Shown piece by piece: positions 49,972-61,497 of a stretch of 64,000 nt of DNA. Location: NCBI GenBank assembly GCA_051294375.1, contig CM119263.1, positions 28,557,280-28,621,279 on the forward strand. Direction: 5' to 3'. The stretch's first letter is position 1, and each line of letters starts with the position of its first letter. Under the pieces are notes generated by a model. That model saw only the letters and a list, made by a program, of their open reading frames with translations. It was not told the origin of the DNA and ran no database searches. The translations under genes were made by a program, and so were the position numbers. This stretch comes from Paraspadella gotoi. Its lineage: Eukaryota; Chaetognatha.

Positions 49972-51198
49972 ATTGTAAATAAAGAGTATCAGTTCTTACT
50001 AATTTCACTCTTCACACAATTTTAGTCAGATCTACTTATCGCTGATTCAGACTCTATAATCCACTTGTCGATTCAGCCGGTCCTACCCGAAAATCTTTTC
50101 GATAAATCACTTATATAAATAATAAAAATTATAATTATTAAAACTAAAATCAAATAAATATAAAAAAATGAAAGTTGCAAAATTACTTTTTATTGTCATT
50201 TATCACCCGAGTAGCTACTTACCTCTAAATAATCCTGGACAGATCCGACGTTGTTCGCTCAAACTTGTTTGTACATCAGATGAGATTATGTATATGATAA
50301 TATTTTCATCTTTTCCCATTTCATGACCATCAACCAACCCCTCACCCCCGAACTCACACTCCTCACCCTCCCCCCCCTCAGACCGCTTCATCCCTCACTC
50401 TCGTCCACCCCTGCGTCGTCCACCAAGGACACTTCCCCCAAATGTCCGTGGAAGAGATTCTCTCGCGCGCCGACGTCGTCGTTTGGGGTCGCAACGAGCG
50501 ACACTTCTTCCCTCGACCCGACGATCATCTCGAGAACTCTCTCTTCAAAGTCTACTGCGTCTTCAAGGTTTGGGGAGCGGGGTTTGGTTTTTGTTTTGTG
50601 GGAGGTGGGAATCGGGTGTTTGTTTTTTTTTTTTTTTCAAGTCAGTTTTTTTTTCAAGTATAACTATAGATTTTATTATAGTTGACGTTTCTGTTTCGCG
50701 CTATATCAAGGTTGATCATGTTTAGTTTTTGAATTATGGAGGCTTCACTTTTTGTTTTATGTCTTAGTGTTTTGTGTCTAATTAAAAAGAAAATGTTTTC
50801 TCACGCGTAATCCATATAATAGTTATCATCATAATCACTGACATAAACCTCCTTTTCTTCTCCAGGACGACGGCGTCTCCATCTCTCACAACATCACCAT
50901 CCACGATGTCTCCCCCATCAATTCCTGCAAAGGAGAATCATTGACTCCCGGCGCAGAGTATCTCATTTGCTTGAGACGGAGTTCAGAGTTTCCCGAACTT
51001 TTCGAGGTTTGATTGCGGCGGGGACGAGGGCCGATGAAGCCTTCGGGCATTTTATAGAATGCATACCAAATCTAGGGAGAGTGTGTTTATAATCAAAAAG
51101 AATTTAAAAATAGGAGCGAGATCTAGTTTATTTATTGAATGAATGGATAATTTTATATTGGTTGTACCAATTTCATAAATATAGTTTTAAAACGTCTA

Positions 51199-51238
<40 letters not shown>

Positions 51239-52218
51239 GTAGTTTCAACCTTCGAGTTTCAAATCAATTTCTTTGGTTTCGCGATCGATTGATCGATTAT
51301 ATTTTGTTTAATGTTTTGTTATGTTCTATTATCATTTATTTGTTATCGTTTATTCATTCGGCCCTTAATCTCCCGGTCACCCCACCCTACCCTTACCCTT
51401 ACCGCAGCTCCACTCCCTCAAGGACAACAAGCTGCAGCCCGTTTCCTTTCCTTCGCCTTCATACGATCAACTCGGCCACGCGGCCAACGTCTGCGGTCTT
51501 CAACAAGTCCGTCCGAGCGGGACGGGGGGCGGCGGCGGCGGCGGCGGCGGAGGCGGCGGCGGCGGAGGCGGCGGCATTGGTGAGTTATCATCAAGATTTC
51601 TATTGGCGATGAAAGACATAACATATTCTCTAATTATTAATATCAATTTTTTATGTCATTTTTTTTATCAATATAAGTGATCTTACGTCATTTTACGTCA
51701 TTTTACCTCACGTTCGTTATTTGTGGTCATTGCTGATGGTCATTTATTATCAGGCAATGGAGTAACGGAGAGAAAATGCCCCCGGTCGACGGTGGACAAA
51801 GATAACTGCATTCGTGTTGATAAAAAGGCATTTTCAGGTGAGAGATTGCAATAGATTGATCAATATCTTTGTTGCTGCAATAGCTGGGTCAGTGAATTTT
51901 TATCAAATCATTTACGAGTAATAAATAACGAAATATTAGTAATAATTTATCATGTAACATTTTTTATCGTTTCCTGATTACCGATCAGGCTTGGAATCTT
52001 CTTCGAACTCTTATTCCACCAACTACAACAACAACAACAACGAAAACAATAACGACAACAGCAACAACGTCGTGACGACGCCTAGCGACGCCGTCAACAC
52101 ATGGAGTCACTCGTCGGTCAAAGACGGCGACGCCGGCAACGCCGCTTTCTCCGCGGCGCCCTCCTCTTTCATGCTGCTCCTTCTCCCGACTCTGTTCGCC
52201 CTGGCGGCGTTTCGATGA
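49788..52218 (+). CDS. Secreted GPI-anchored protein with NTR/CCDC3-like domain
   Basis: Six exons joined in frame: 49,788-49,889, 50,382-50,567, 50,866-51,006, 51,408-51,579, 51,754-51,837 and 51,989-52,218; 304 aa. The exon 1-2 junction produces a signal-like segment (HFHAALLLTASSLTLV). The domain in exons 2-4 has HPCVVHQGHF, RADVVVWGR, KVYCVFK, NITIHDVSPINSCKG and EYLICLRR, a cysteine/strand pattern like NTR-type modules and CCDC3. This call is by pattern only; identity is uncertain. Exon 4 ends in a long Gly run from (GGC)n, exon 6 starts with an Asn-rich stretch, and the C-terminus is hydrophobic (SFMLLLLPTLFALAAF) after small residues, as in GPI-anchored proteins. The start could instead be the ATG at codon 14 or 23. 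Ephrin was considered because of length and GPI anchor but no ephrin motif is present. Confidence 0.6.
51113..51176 (+). repeat. Dispersed AT-rich repeat, copy C
   Basis: The 3' half of the family, with TTATTGAATGAATGGATAAT and the hairpin ATTGGTTGTACCAAT. It lies in intron 3 of the GPI-protein gene. Confidence 0.75.
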
Positions 52219-52528
52219 ACTAATTCCGCGATTGTCTTTTGTTTCCTTTTTCGATGTGATGGCCTTTTCGTTTGTGTCCCATTGTGAGCGCGCGTTTGTT
52301 TGCTTCGAATACAATCTTCTTGAATATTCTTTTTTTCTATTTTGGAAATTTAATAAGCTTGTACGTAATTAAAATTCAATTTTAAGTTAGTAAACTCGGC
52401 AATTGTGTAAAATGCTATATTGTCAATTTTAGTATATTTTTATGAAATGAGTTACATTACTCAGTTCTCGATTGTGTTACCTAGCGATAAAATATGTTGC
52501 CGGTTAAAAAAGAATGGGGGTGAGAGAA

Positions 52529-52627
<99 letters not shown>

Positions 52628-53015
52628 AGAGAGAGAAGAGAGAGAGAGAGAGAGAAAGGAGAGAGAGAGAGAGAGTTAGAGAGTGAGAGCGAGACATTCT
52701 GGGTATACAGACCCCAATATATGATCTCCTAAACGCGCGACACGAATTTCAATGTTGTCTTTCTCCTTCAACTCCTTTTAACGACCCCACCGCAACGCCG
52801 CCCGCCGCCACGCCCCACGCGCCCGACGCCGCCACGCCGCCACGCCGTCCACGCCCACGCGTTCCACGCCGCCGACGCCGGTGCTCCCGTTCATCGAACG
52901 AACTTTCGAAATTCGGCACCGGTAGATTTTTCGACGCCGGTTCAATAGACTCGAATTCAAAGCACGAACCTCGTCGGGTTTCCGGCGCTGGAATATCTCC
53001 TCTCACAACAACAAA
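52219..53015. other. Non-coding, repeat-rich
   Basis: 3' flank of the GPI-protein gene, then (GA)n at 52,523-52,690 and a C-rich block at 52,785-52,885 built on CCACGCCG-type units. The latter is open in several frames for compositional reasons only. Confidence 0.55.
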
Positions 53016-53909
53016 NNNNNNNNNNNNNNNNNNNNNNNNNNNNNNNNNNNNNNNNNNNNNNNNNNNNNNNNNNNNNNNNNNNNNNNNNNNNNNNNNNNNN
53101 NNNNNNNNNNNNNNNNNNNNNNNNNNNNNNNNNNNNNNNNNNNNNNNNNNNNNNNNNNNNNNNNNNNNNNNNNNNNNNNNNNNNNNNNNNNNNNNNNNNN
53201 NNNNNNNNNNNNNNNNNNNNNNNNNNNNNNNNNNNNNNNNNNNNNNNNNNNNNNNNNNNNNNNNNNNNNNNNNNNNNNNNNNNNNNNNNNNNNNNNNNNN
53301 NNNNNNNNNNNNNNNNNNNNNNNNNNNNNNNNNNNNNNNNNNNNNNNNNNNNNNNNNNNNNNNNNNNNNNNNNNNNNNNNNNNNNNNNNNNNNNNNNNNN
53401 NNNNNNNNNNNNNNNNNNNNNNNNNNNNNNNNNNNNNNNNNNNNNNNNNNNNNNNNNNNNNNNNNNNNNNNNNNNNNNNNNNNNNNNNNNNNNNNNNNNN
53501 NNNNNNNNNNNNNNNNNNNNNNNNNNNNNNNNNNNNNNNNNNNNNNNNNNNNNNNNNNNNNNNNNNNNNNNNNNNNNNNNNNNNNNNNNNNNNNNNNNNN
53601 NNNNNNNNNNNNNNNNNNNNNNNNNNNNNNNNNNNNNNNNNNNNNNNNNNNNNNNNNNNNNNNNNNNNNNNNNNNNNNNNNNNNNNNNNNNNNNNNNNNN
53701 NNNNNNNNNNNNNNNNNNNNNNNNNNNNNNNNNNNNNNNNNNNNNNNNNNNNNNNNNNNNNNNNNNNNNNNNNNNNNNNNNNNNNNNNNNNNNNNNNNNN
53801 NNNNNNNNNNNNNNNNNNNNNNNNNNNNNNNNNNNNNNNNNNNNNNNNNNNNNNNNNNNNNNNNNNNNNNNNNNNNNNNNNNNNNNNNNNNNNNNNNNNN
53901 NNNNNNNNN
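53016..53909. other. Assembly gap (894 Ns)
   Basis: Unknown sequence. Further N runs lie at 54,370-54,585, 54,851-54,966 and 55,159-55,258. Confidence 1.
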
Positions 53910-55158
53910 GACCATGTCACGTCGTGTCATGTCATGTCATGTCATGAACTCAACGGAAAAACGAACGAGAGATTCGTAAGAAAAAGCGAGAATGCAAAAA
54001 AAAATCTGCTCGACAAATTCTCTCTGAAAAAAAGGCGACGTTTTATCATTAAAAATTCATTAATTATTTTTAAATCTTTTAAACTTTTTTCCGATGGAAA
54101 TCGACTACGACAACAACAACAACAACAACGACGACGAATTCTCTCGAGGTCGTAAACAATCCTCGCGATTCTCTTATCTTCTCTCGAGTGACAGCGAACA
54201 TTTTTCCAACGTCGAACCTGTTCGTCTCTGGAGTGGCCTGTTCGTTTCTAGAAAGGCCTGTTCGTTCCGAGAAAGGCCTGTTCGTTTCTAAAGTGACAAG
54301 TCTGTTTCTGATTGGCCTGTCTTTTTCTAGCCTTGTTCTTCTTGACACGCCTTGTTCACTTCCACTCTCNNNNNNNNNNNNNNNNNNNNNNNNNNNNNNN
54401 NNNNNNNNNNNNNNNNNNNNNNNNNNNNNNNNNNNNNNNNNNNNNNNNNNNNNNNNNNNNNNNNNNNNNNNNNNNNNNNNNNNNNNNNNNNNNNNNNNNN
54501 NNNNNNNNNNNNNNNNNNNNNNNNNNNNNNNNNNNNNNNNNNNNNNNNNNNNNNNNNNNNNNNNNNNNNNNNNNNNNNNNNNNNNAATCTAATCTTTCCT
54601 TTTTCGCTCTTTCTCCCGCCTTTTCCTTTCCGCTTTCCGCCTCTAAATTGAATCGACGCTTGGCGGCGCGACAATCGTAAAAAAGTAAACAAGTAAACAA
54701 ACGAGGCGCGCATAAAAAAAGTATTGAATAAAAAACTCGTTTTCTCGATTTTCCGACTCCCATTTTGCTTCGCCTCTTTTTATTCTACGTTGCGGTCTTT
54801 CCTCGTGATTCAGAATTCACAATTTGAAAAATAGAAAATCAGGAATTCCTNNNNNNNNNNNNNNNNNNNNNNNNNNNNNNNNNNNNNNNNNNNNNNNNNN
54901 NNNNNNNNNNNNNNNNNNNNNNNNNNNNNNNNNNNNNNNNNNNNNNNNNNNNNNNNNNNNNNNNNNTTTTTTTTCTCCTGATTTTCTTTTTACATTTTCG
55001 TAGAAAGTGAAAATGGGGCAATTGTTCCATCAAGAGTCGGAAATGTTCCGAGTTTGCCGGAAATCGTTTGGTTGGCGCGTTTAAGTGAAATACGGGTAAA
55101 CTAATTTAGCGAACAATCGTTCTTAAATCAGAACGAACAACAACAACAACAACAACAA
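53910..55158 (+). repeat. Left arm of second inverted repeat (with gaps)
   Basis: Mirror of about 56,345-57,627: both share a TGTCA-repeat end, an ATGGAAATCGACTACGACAA start-like block (54,094), five copies of a roughly 21-bp CCTGTTCGTTTCTAGAAAGG unit (54,218-54,330), and an (AAC)n end at 55,136-55,158. The N runs here correspond to (GA)n stretches in the other arm. Confidence 0.85.
54094..54291 (+). CDS. Possible first exon (MEIDYDN...), uncertain
   Basis: An ATG-led frame begins MEIDYDNNNNNNDDEFSRGR, where the Asn run is (AAC)n-encoded, then continues into the 21-bp repeat. The mirror copy on the minus strand at about 57,412 keeps the first 20 residues with small changes. It could be a real N-terminus of the minus-strand gene ending at 55,479 if the arms are an assembly error; this is speculative. 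Confidence 0.25.
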   Translation: MEIDYDNNNNNNDDEFSRGRKQSSRFSYLLSSDSEHFSNVEPVRLWSGLFVSRKACSFRERPVRF

Positions 55159-55258
55159 NNNNNNNNNNNNNNNNNNNNNNNNNNNNNNNNNNNNNNNNNN
55201 NNNNNNNNNNNNNNNNNNNNNNNNNNNNNNNNNNNNNNNNNNNNNNNNNNNNNNNNNN

Positions 55259-55478
55259 GGGCTCTTTTGAGTCTTCCTTGCTGGCCCTTACTTAACGGCA
55301 GCACTTTCCTTTCTTATAGTTTGTGGAGGTAGTTATAGTTTTAGTTAGTTTATACATACCAAGCCACCTCTCCCCCCTCACTCACCCTCCCTCACCTGAA
55401 ATCCATCCAAAAGGCGAAGCCGCCTGCAGCCGACGACGGACTTTGTCCAATGGGCGTGTTCACTTTTTCCGGAAGAGA
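55259..55478. other. 3' flank of the minus-strand exons
   Basis: No exon called. C-rich near 55,365-55,400. A good minus-strand donor (TTTCAG before GTGAGG, about 55,398) follows the stop at 55,479, so splicing may continue in the 3' UTR. Confidence 0.3.
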
Positions 55479-55928
55479 TCACTCGGGGAGTTGAGGATCG
55501 AGGGCGCGGAAGTCGAAGAGCAGGGATGAGGAGGAGGAAGGAAGGTCGTCGACTTCATCCAGCTTCTTGGAGGATCTGATGACGACGAGGAGACGGCGTT
55601 GCTGCGGGAAAAGGAGGGGGGAGTGGGATTTTCGATGGTCTGTTCTTGTTGTCTGTCTGTCTGTTGTCTGTTTGTTTATTTTTATAATCTTCCTTGTCTT
55701 CCTTCATAAGGTTAAGAATTCTCCATCTGCCTGTCTATCTATCTTGTCTGTCCACATACTGTCGGTCTCATATGTTTGACGTTATGAAGACTATCTGTCT
55801 TATGTACATCTGGTATAATCGTCTCTCTGTAAGGGTTCCCTTGACTACAGGGTCTATCCGGTATTTTGTCTGGTTTGTTCTATTTCTCTCTCTCTTCTCT
55901 CCTTTCTCTTCTCTCCTCTCTCTCTCTT

Positions 55929-55964
<36 letters not shown>

Positions 55965-56102
55965 CTCTATCTCTCTCCTCCTTCTCTCTCTTCTCCCCTC
56001 CTTTCTCACCGATAGTCCAGCACGGCGAATAACGAGCAAAGGTACGACTTGTCGTATTCTTTTTAAATTCGCATAAAACTGGAGCGAATGTGCAATTTGG
56101 TT
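55479..56102 (-). CDS. Last two exons of an unrecognised gene (partial)
   Basis: Two minus-strand exons join in phase: 56,102-56,010 (31 codons) and 55,601-55,479 (40 codons plus TGA). Both have good sites: acceptors AACGACAG and TTCCCGCAG, donor GTGAGA. Motifs: NQIAHSLQFYANLKRIRQ, VVPLLVIRRAGLS, QRRLLVVIRSSKKLDEVDD, then a Ser run and FDFRALDPQLPE at the C-terminus. It looks like a helical, basic segment with an acidic tail; no family is recognised. Upstream exons would lie within the second inverted repeat. The 408-bp intron is (GA)n-rich on the coding strand. Confidence 0.45.
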
Positions 56103-56344
56103 CTGTCGTTGGATATCGTTGAGGCAAAAAAGATTCGTCGCACTCTGGTCAGTACATTTTTTTTTGGGGGGGGGGGGCTGTCGAGAGTTTTCGATTTGGA
56201 TCGTTCCTTGGAATTGTCCTTGGCATTGTACGCTTTTGTCCTTTTGTCTTGTGGAATATTGTTCCTTGTCCTTGTAATTGTTTCCGCTTTTGTTTTTGAG
56301 AAACTAATTGATTTTATTTTTAAATTCTTGGCTTCGAAGAACTG

Positions 56345-56703
56345 TTTTTGTTGTTGTTGTTGTTGTTCGTTCTGATTTAAGAACGAATTGTTCGCTAAAT
56401 GAGTTTTTACCCGTATTTCACTTAAACGCGCCCCACCAAACGATTTCCGGCCAAACTCGGGAACGTTTTCCGACTCTTGCTGGAACAATTGCCATTTTCA
56501 TTTTCTTACGAGGAATGAAGAAGAAATCAGGAGAAAAAAAACCGGGAAGTTTTCCGGCACCTCTCGCACAATCGCCCAAATTTGCGTCGGTTTCCTTTGC
56601 GGAATTTTCCGGCGAAAACAACGACATTAAAACGACGAGACAAAAGAGATTCGAGAGAGAGAGAGAGAAGAGAGAGGAGAGAGAGAGAGAGAGAGAGAGA
56701 GAT

Positions 56704-56742
<39 letters not shown>

Positions 56743-57061
56743 TTCTGATTTTCTATTTTTCAAATTGCTGAATTCTGAATCACTTAGGAAAGACCGCAAA
56801 CGTAGAAATAAAAGAGGCGAAGCAAATGGAAGTTCGAAAATCGAGAAAAACTGAGTTTTTTATTTCAATACTTTTTATGGCGTCGCCTCGTTTTGTTTTT
56901 ACTTGTTTACGTTTTTTACGATTGTGCGCGCAAGCGTCGATTCAATTTAGAGGCGGAAAAGCGGAAAGGAAAAGGCGGGAGAAAGAGCGGAAAAAGGAAA
57001 GATTTAGATTCGCCTCAACGCTAATGAAGAGAAAAGAGAGAGAGAGAGAGAGAGAGCGAGA

Positions 57062-57131
<70 letters not shown>

Positions 57132-57627
57132 AGTTGAACAAGGCGTGTCAAGGGAAGAACAAGGCTAGAAAAAGACAGGCAATTCAGAAACAGACTTGTC
57201 ACTTTAAGAAACGAACAGGCCTTTCTCGGAACGGAACAGGCCTTTCCTAGAAACGGAACAGGCCCACTCAGAGACGAAAACAGGTTTCGACGTTGGATGA
57301 AAATGTTCGCTGTCACTCGAGAGAAGATAAGAGAATCGCGAGGATTGTTTCGACCCGAGGAGAATTCGTCGTCGTTGTTGTTTGTGTGTTTGTTGTCGTA
57401 GTCGATTTCCATCGGAAAAAAGTTCTAGAAAGATTTAAAATAATTGAAATGAATTTTTTAATGATAAAACGTTCGCCTTTTTTTGCAGAGAGAATTTGTC
57501 CCCCCCGAAAGCAAAAGAAAACGATTTTTTTTTGCATTTCCGTTTTTTCTTACGAATCTCTCGTTCGTTTTTTCCGTTGAGTTCATGATGACATGAACAT
57601 GACACGACGTGACATGGTCATGTGTAA
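56345..57627 (-). repeat. Right arm of second inverted repeat
   Basis: Reverse-complement match to 53,910-55,158 with 1-bp insertions typical of noisy reads (for example extra bases in each 21-bp unit near 57,215-57,285). (GA)n at 56,655-56,740 and 57,034-57,127 fills what are N runs in the left arm. Confidence 0.85.
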
Positions 57628-58682
57628 AGTGACCAGCTTGGCCCAAATGAATCGATCGTCGTCCGTTGAATGAAAATTGTCAATCGCGGAATTCGGGAAA
57701 CGCGAACACCAATCGAGTGATCGATTATCAGTGAAGTTTAATTGATGAGTATCGGAGATATTTTATAACATAATTGGACCGAGTCGTTTTAATGGGGCTA
57801 TGGTTTAACAATTGTTTAACATTTATAAAGTTGAAAATAAAGGCAGGTTTATTTTACAATCAATTTTTTGCTTATGAACATTAAAAGTGATTAGATTTAA
57901 AATTAGATTTTGATTATATTTATAAGGATTTTTTAACTAGTAAGTTTTAATAAAATTAAATAAGAAAAGTTTGTAAATCATTGCGAAGATGAGGAATTTC
58001 ACGTAGACGAAATCGAAAGAGGGAAAGAATGGAGGCAGCGACGAATGACGCGACCGACCGACGGAAGGAAGAGAATCCAACGACGGACCGACGGCCATTA
58101 GTTTTGTCGGTCTGTCCCTTCGTCCGTTTGCCACCCCTTCGTCCGTCCCGGCCGTCCGGATGGACGACCTTGATAGCCACGTTTCCCTTTTTCCCTTTCG
58201 TTTCCTTGTATATTCTTCCATTTACCAATTTTCAACACAAACATCGACCAGACATCACAACACAGCTAACACCTTCTCCCGCGGTCACTCCACCACCCCA
58301 TCCCCCGACATCTCCAACCTCTCCAACCCACACAATTTTCACCCTCAACCACACATCCCACCACCCACCCAACAAACAACCCCCCAACCAATCACTGACC
58401 GACACAGACACACGCCAACAGCTCCATCACCACACTCACCACCCGACAGAACATCCAAACTGCGCTCCTGGGACTAAGGTGTAAGGTGAGAGGGAATATA
58501 GCTGATGGAAAATGCTGCCTACAGAAAGTAAAATGTTGAACCTAAAATTCGATGTACATATATTCCATTTCAAGTTTTTCAACTAATGTCCATTACCTTC
58601 CAAAGTTCAAAAGTTTCCCTAAAAAAATTAAGAATTTCTTTTCTTTTTTTAATTTTTCTTTTTTATTTTTATTTTTTTAAAG
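57628..58682. other. Upstream of GPCR 1, no exon found
   Basis: This should contain the exons for TM1 to early TM3 of the GPCR, but none could be identified. 58,255-58,480 is C/A-rich and nearly free of G, giving a Pro/Thr/His-rich open frame that I do not call. Confidence 0.4.
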
Positions 58683-58921
58683 TTTCAACGGGAGCGCGTG
58701 GATTTTGGCGGCGATCAGTTTTGAACGAACCGTCGGGATGATTTACCCGATCAAAGTCAGTCAGGAAAGGTCGACCAACGGATCCGCCAAGGGTAAGGCG
58801 CCTTGGGTGGTTGTTGCGAAAGTAGGTCAAAACCGGACTGGGGAAAAAACAAAAGACCACTATTAAAGTCTTTACAAAAATATATGTCTCGTAAAAACGT
58901 AAGAAAATAACTATAAATAAT

Positions 58922-58959
<38 letters not shown>

Positions 58960-60094
58960 CTACGTGATCGTCGCTGTCATCGTCGTCATCACGACGCTTT
59001 CCAATCTCCCGCTGATCGTGATCCCCGACTACGCCGACGGCAACTGCACCGTCGCGCCCACTCGACTCACCAAGTGGCTCACCGTCGGACTCAAGGCCTT
59101 TTTCTACGGCTACTGCCCCATCGCCGTCATCCTCGTCTGCAATGCAATCACCATCTGCAAAATCGCGCCTTGGAGATGCGCACAGGTAGGTTTTATTGGT
59201 TGGTTGATGGTTCGTTAAATGCGTGTGGCAAATTGAGTAATGTGTGGATTGATGGATTGATTGATTTAATAATTAAAAATTTGGTGAATTGATGATGTGG
59301 ATTGATTGAATCATTGGTAGCAATCGTTGCGGATTTTTAGCTTGATTGATTGATTGATTATTTAGTTAATTAAGTGACCGATTGATTAATTTATTTCTGT
59401 TTAATATCTCGATAGATTAATTAATAAGTATTCTCTTTCTCCCACAGTTTCCCAATTCTCTTCTCTCCGCCCCCTCCTCTTCTCTCCGCCCTTCTTCCTC
59501 CCACCCCCGCCACCGCCTCCATCACACCCGAATCGTCGGCGCTCTTCTCACCGTCACATCCGCCTTCACCGTTTTGTGTCTCCCCTGGGCGATCCTCTGC
59601 ACCCTTCATCTCATCGACTTGGACTACAGGCGAGTTTGTGAATGTGGGACCGAAAAAAAAAAACATAAAAAAAATCAACTCAACCTTCCTTCACTTCCCC
59701 AACCAGCTGCGAGCGCACCTCCGATCCGCTCCTCCAAGGCGCCTTCCTTGCCGCCGATCTCCTGGCCAACCTCAATCACGCCGTCAACTTCCTCCTCTAC
59801 GCCTTCGCCTCGCCGCAGTTTCGCCAGCAGATGTCGACGATGCTGCGCGGTCGCGGAGAGAGCCTCGCCTCCACCACCTCTACCTCCGCTAGGACGAGAA
59901 AGTCGACCGCGTTCGTCCGAGAGGAAGACGGTGCGGCAGGCGCTGCAGGGGTCGGAGGCGCGGCAGGGACGCGAGGTGCTGCGGCGGAAGAGGAGAAAGG
60001 AGGGAGGGGAGAAGGGGGAGGAGAAGAGGGAGGAAGAGAGGAAGAGGAAGAAGAGGAGAGTCGAGAGAGAGAAAGAGTTGGTTGTCGAAGTTAG
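58683..60094 (+). CDS. Class A GPCR, FMRFamide-receptor-like (5' part missing)
   Basis: Four exons in frame: 58,683-58,792, 58,959-59,185, 59,448-59,629 and 59,707-60,094. They encode TM3 onward: FNGSAWILAAISFERTVGMI with ERT in the DRY position, TM4 (VIVAVIVVITTLSNLPLIV), TM5 (FFYGYCPIAVILVCNAI), TM6 with CLPW, and TM7 with LANLNHAVNFLLYAF in place of NPxxY. The tail is Ser/Thr-rich, then Gly/Glu-rich low complexity. The exon 3-4 intron starts with GC (AG before GCGAGT), required by the frame. Exon 2's acceptor is the end of a (CA)n run. The NFLLY form of TM7 and ER in TM3 are typical of invertebrate peptide receptors related to FMRFamide receptors; ligand unknown. Paralogue of the gene at 61,498-63,892. 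Confidence 0.8.
58925..58957. repeat. (CA)n microsatellite at a splice acceptor
   Basis: About 16 CA units run directly into the AG used as acceptor of GPCR 1 exon 2. Confidence 0.9.
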
Positions 60095-61497
60095 AGAAGT
60101 TTGAGACGAGCAGCGTTCCTCCGGTGGAATTGTGAATAAAATGAGATGGAGGAAAGGGAAGGATTGGGAGAAGGGAGAAGAGGAGAGAGACACAAAAGTT
60201 TTGACATTTTCTTTTAATCTTTTTTTTATTTAAAGACGTAGTTATATTCATACCATTCTACATTCCGAACGATCTCACTTCTTTGACAGCTGTCCTATAT
60301 TTAATTAATTCAATGTACTTCTTATTAACTCGTTTAATGAAACTATTAATTGTTCGTGTCATCATGAAATTAAATACATTTTTCGATGATAAACTGTAAT
60401 TTGAAAACCAGATATGAAAAATGACTGAATTGATCAATGTAGCAACCATGACATTGTGGTGAGTCAATGAAATTACACGGGAACACAGACGAACAACGAA
60501 CAGGTGAACTGTTTTACACCGAGCGAAATTACGATACGTCAAGCTTTGTAATAAATATATAAATGTATAACTTCGTAATAATACTAATTTTTCAAAGAAA
60601 ACTAAAGGATTAATAAGGCACGTTATATGAAAATGAAAGAAGAGACGATTTGCATCTAATATTTTACGTTAAAAAATAAACATCTCAATTAGCGATTTTA
60701 TCACGTGACAGATTCTATTCTATGTTTTGAGTCATATTTTTGAATCACATGTGCGTCGAACACGTGACCTCGTTGTCCGTGAACTTCTCCCGAGGCGTTG
60801 AGTCTTCAAAGTTTGCGTTAACGACGCCGGTTTTGACGTCGACGCCGCCATTCGCCACGCCCGTCATTGTTCTGTTCTTTGTTTTCAAACCCGGCGCTCT
60901 CCTCCGAGGCGGGCGCCGTTTTCCATACCGGCGCCGTTCTCATCTCTCCGTCTCGCGGCGCCGAGCCTTCGACGCTGGACGATTCCATCTCCGAGTCCCA
61001 AAGCGCCTCGCGTCGACACTCTGGCGCGAGGAAGAAGATCCGGCGTCGGTGAGGGGCGAGACTCGTGATTCCTCTGGGTCAGAGATTAAATAATTATTAT
61101 TAGAATAAAAATAATTATTGAAAAACATAAACTAATCCATGGATGAAATTTAGTTTTTTAAATTTAAAATGATTTTTTGTATACTATCTTTTTTAAAAAT
61201 TTTTTTATCTAATTCTAAATTCTAAATTTCTAAATTCTAAATCTAAATTCTAAATTCTAAATTCTATATTACATATGTTATATATGTATTTTTCCTGTTT
61301 TTAGTCCGTTTCCTTATTTTTAATTCTTTTCAATTTGTATTTACGGTACTTACAGTCTTACAGTATCTATTTTTTTTTTGGGGGGGGGGATAAATAGATT
61401 TTTAGTAGGGTTCAATATCAAAAGGATAAATTTTTAGACCAAATTGCTACTTTGTGCCGAAATATGTACTGGTCACTGAATTGCCTTCAACCTTAAC
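60095..61497. other. Between convergent GPCR genes
   Basis: Mostly AT-rich. A GC-rich island at 60,775-61,085 is open on both strands; the plus frame 60,867-61,052 reads like a Ser-rich tail (PSTLDDSISESQSASRR) and could be an alternative 3' exon, but no linking frame or acceptor was established. A minus frame at 60,258-60,453 (MVATLINSVIF...) is open by chance or a relic. A G run lies at 61,380-61,389. Confidence 0.4.

Noticed and set aside
49788-52218. Ephrin-type ligand
   Set aside because: GPI-type tail and length fit, but the ephrin core motifs and cysteine spacing are absent.
52749-53930. Long frames across the 894-N gap
   Set aside because: The frame is open only because Ns contain no stops.
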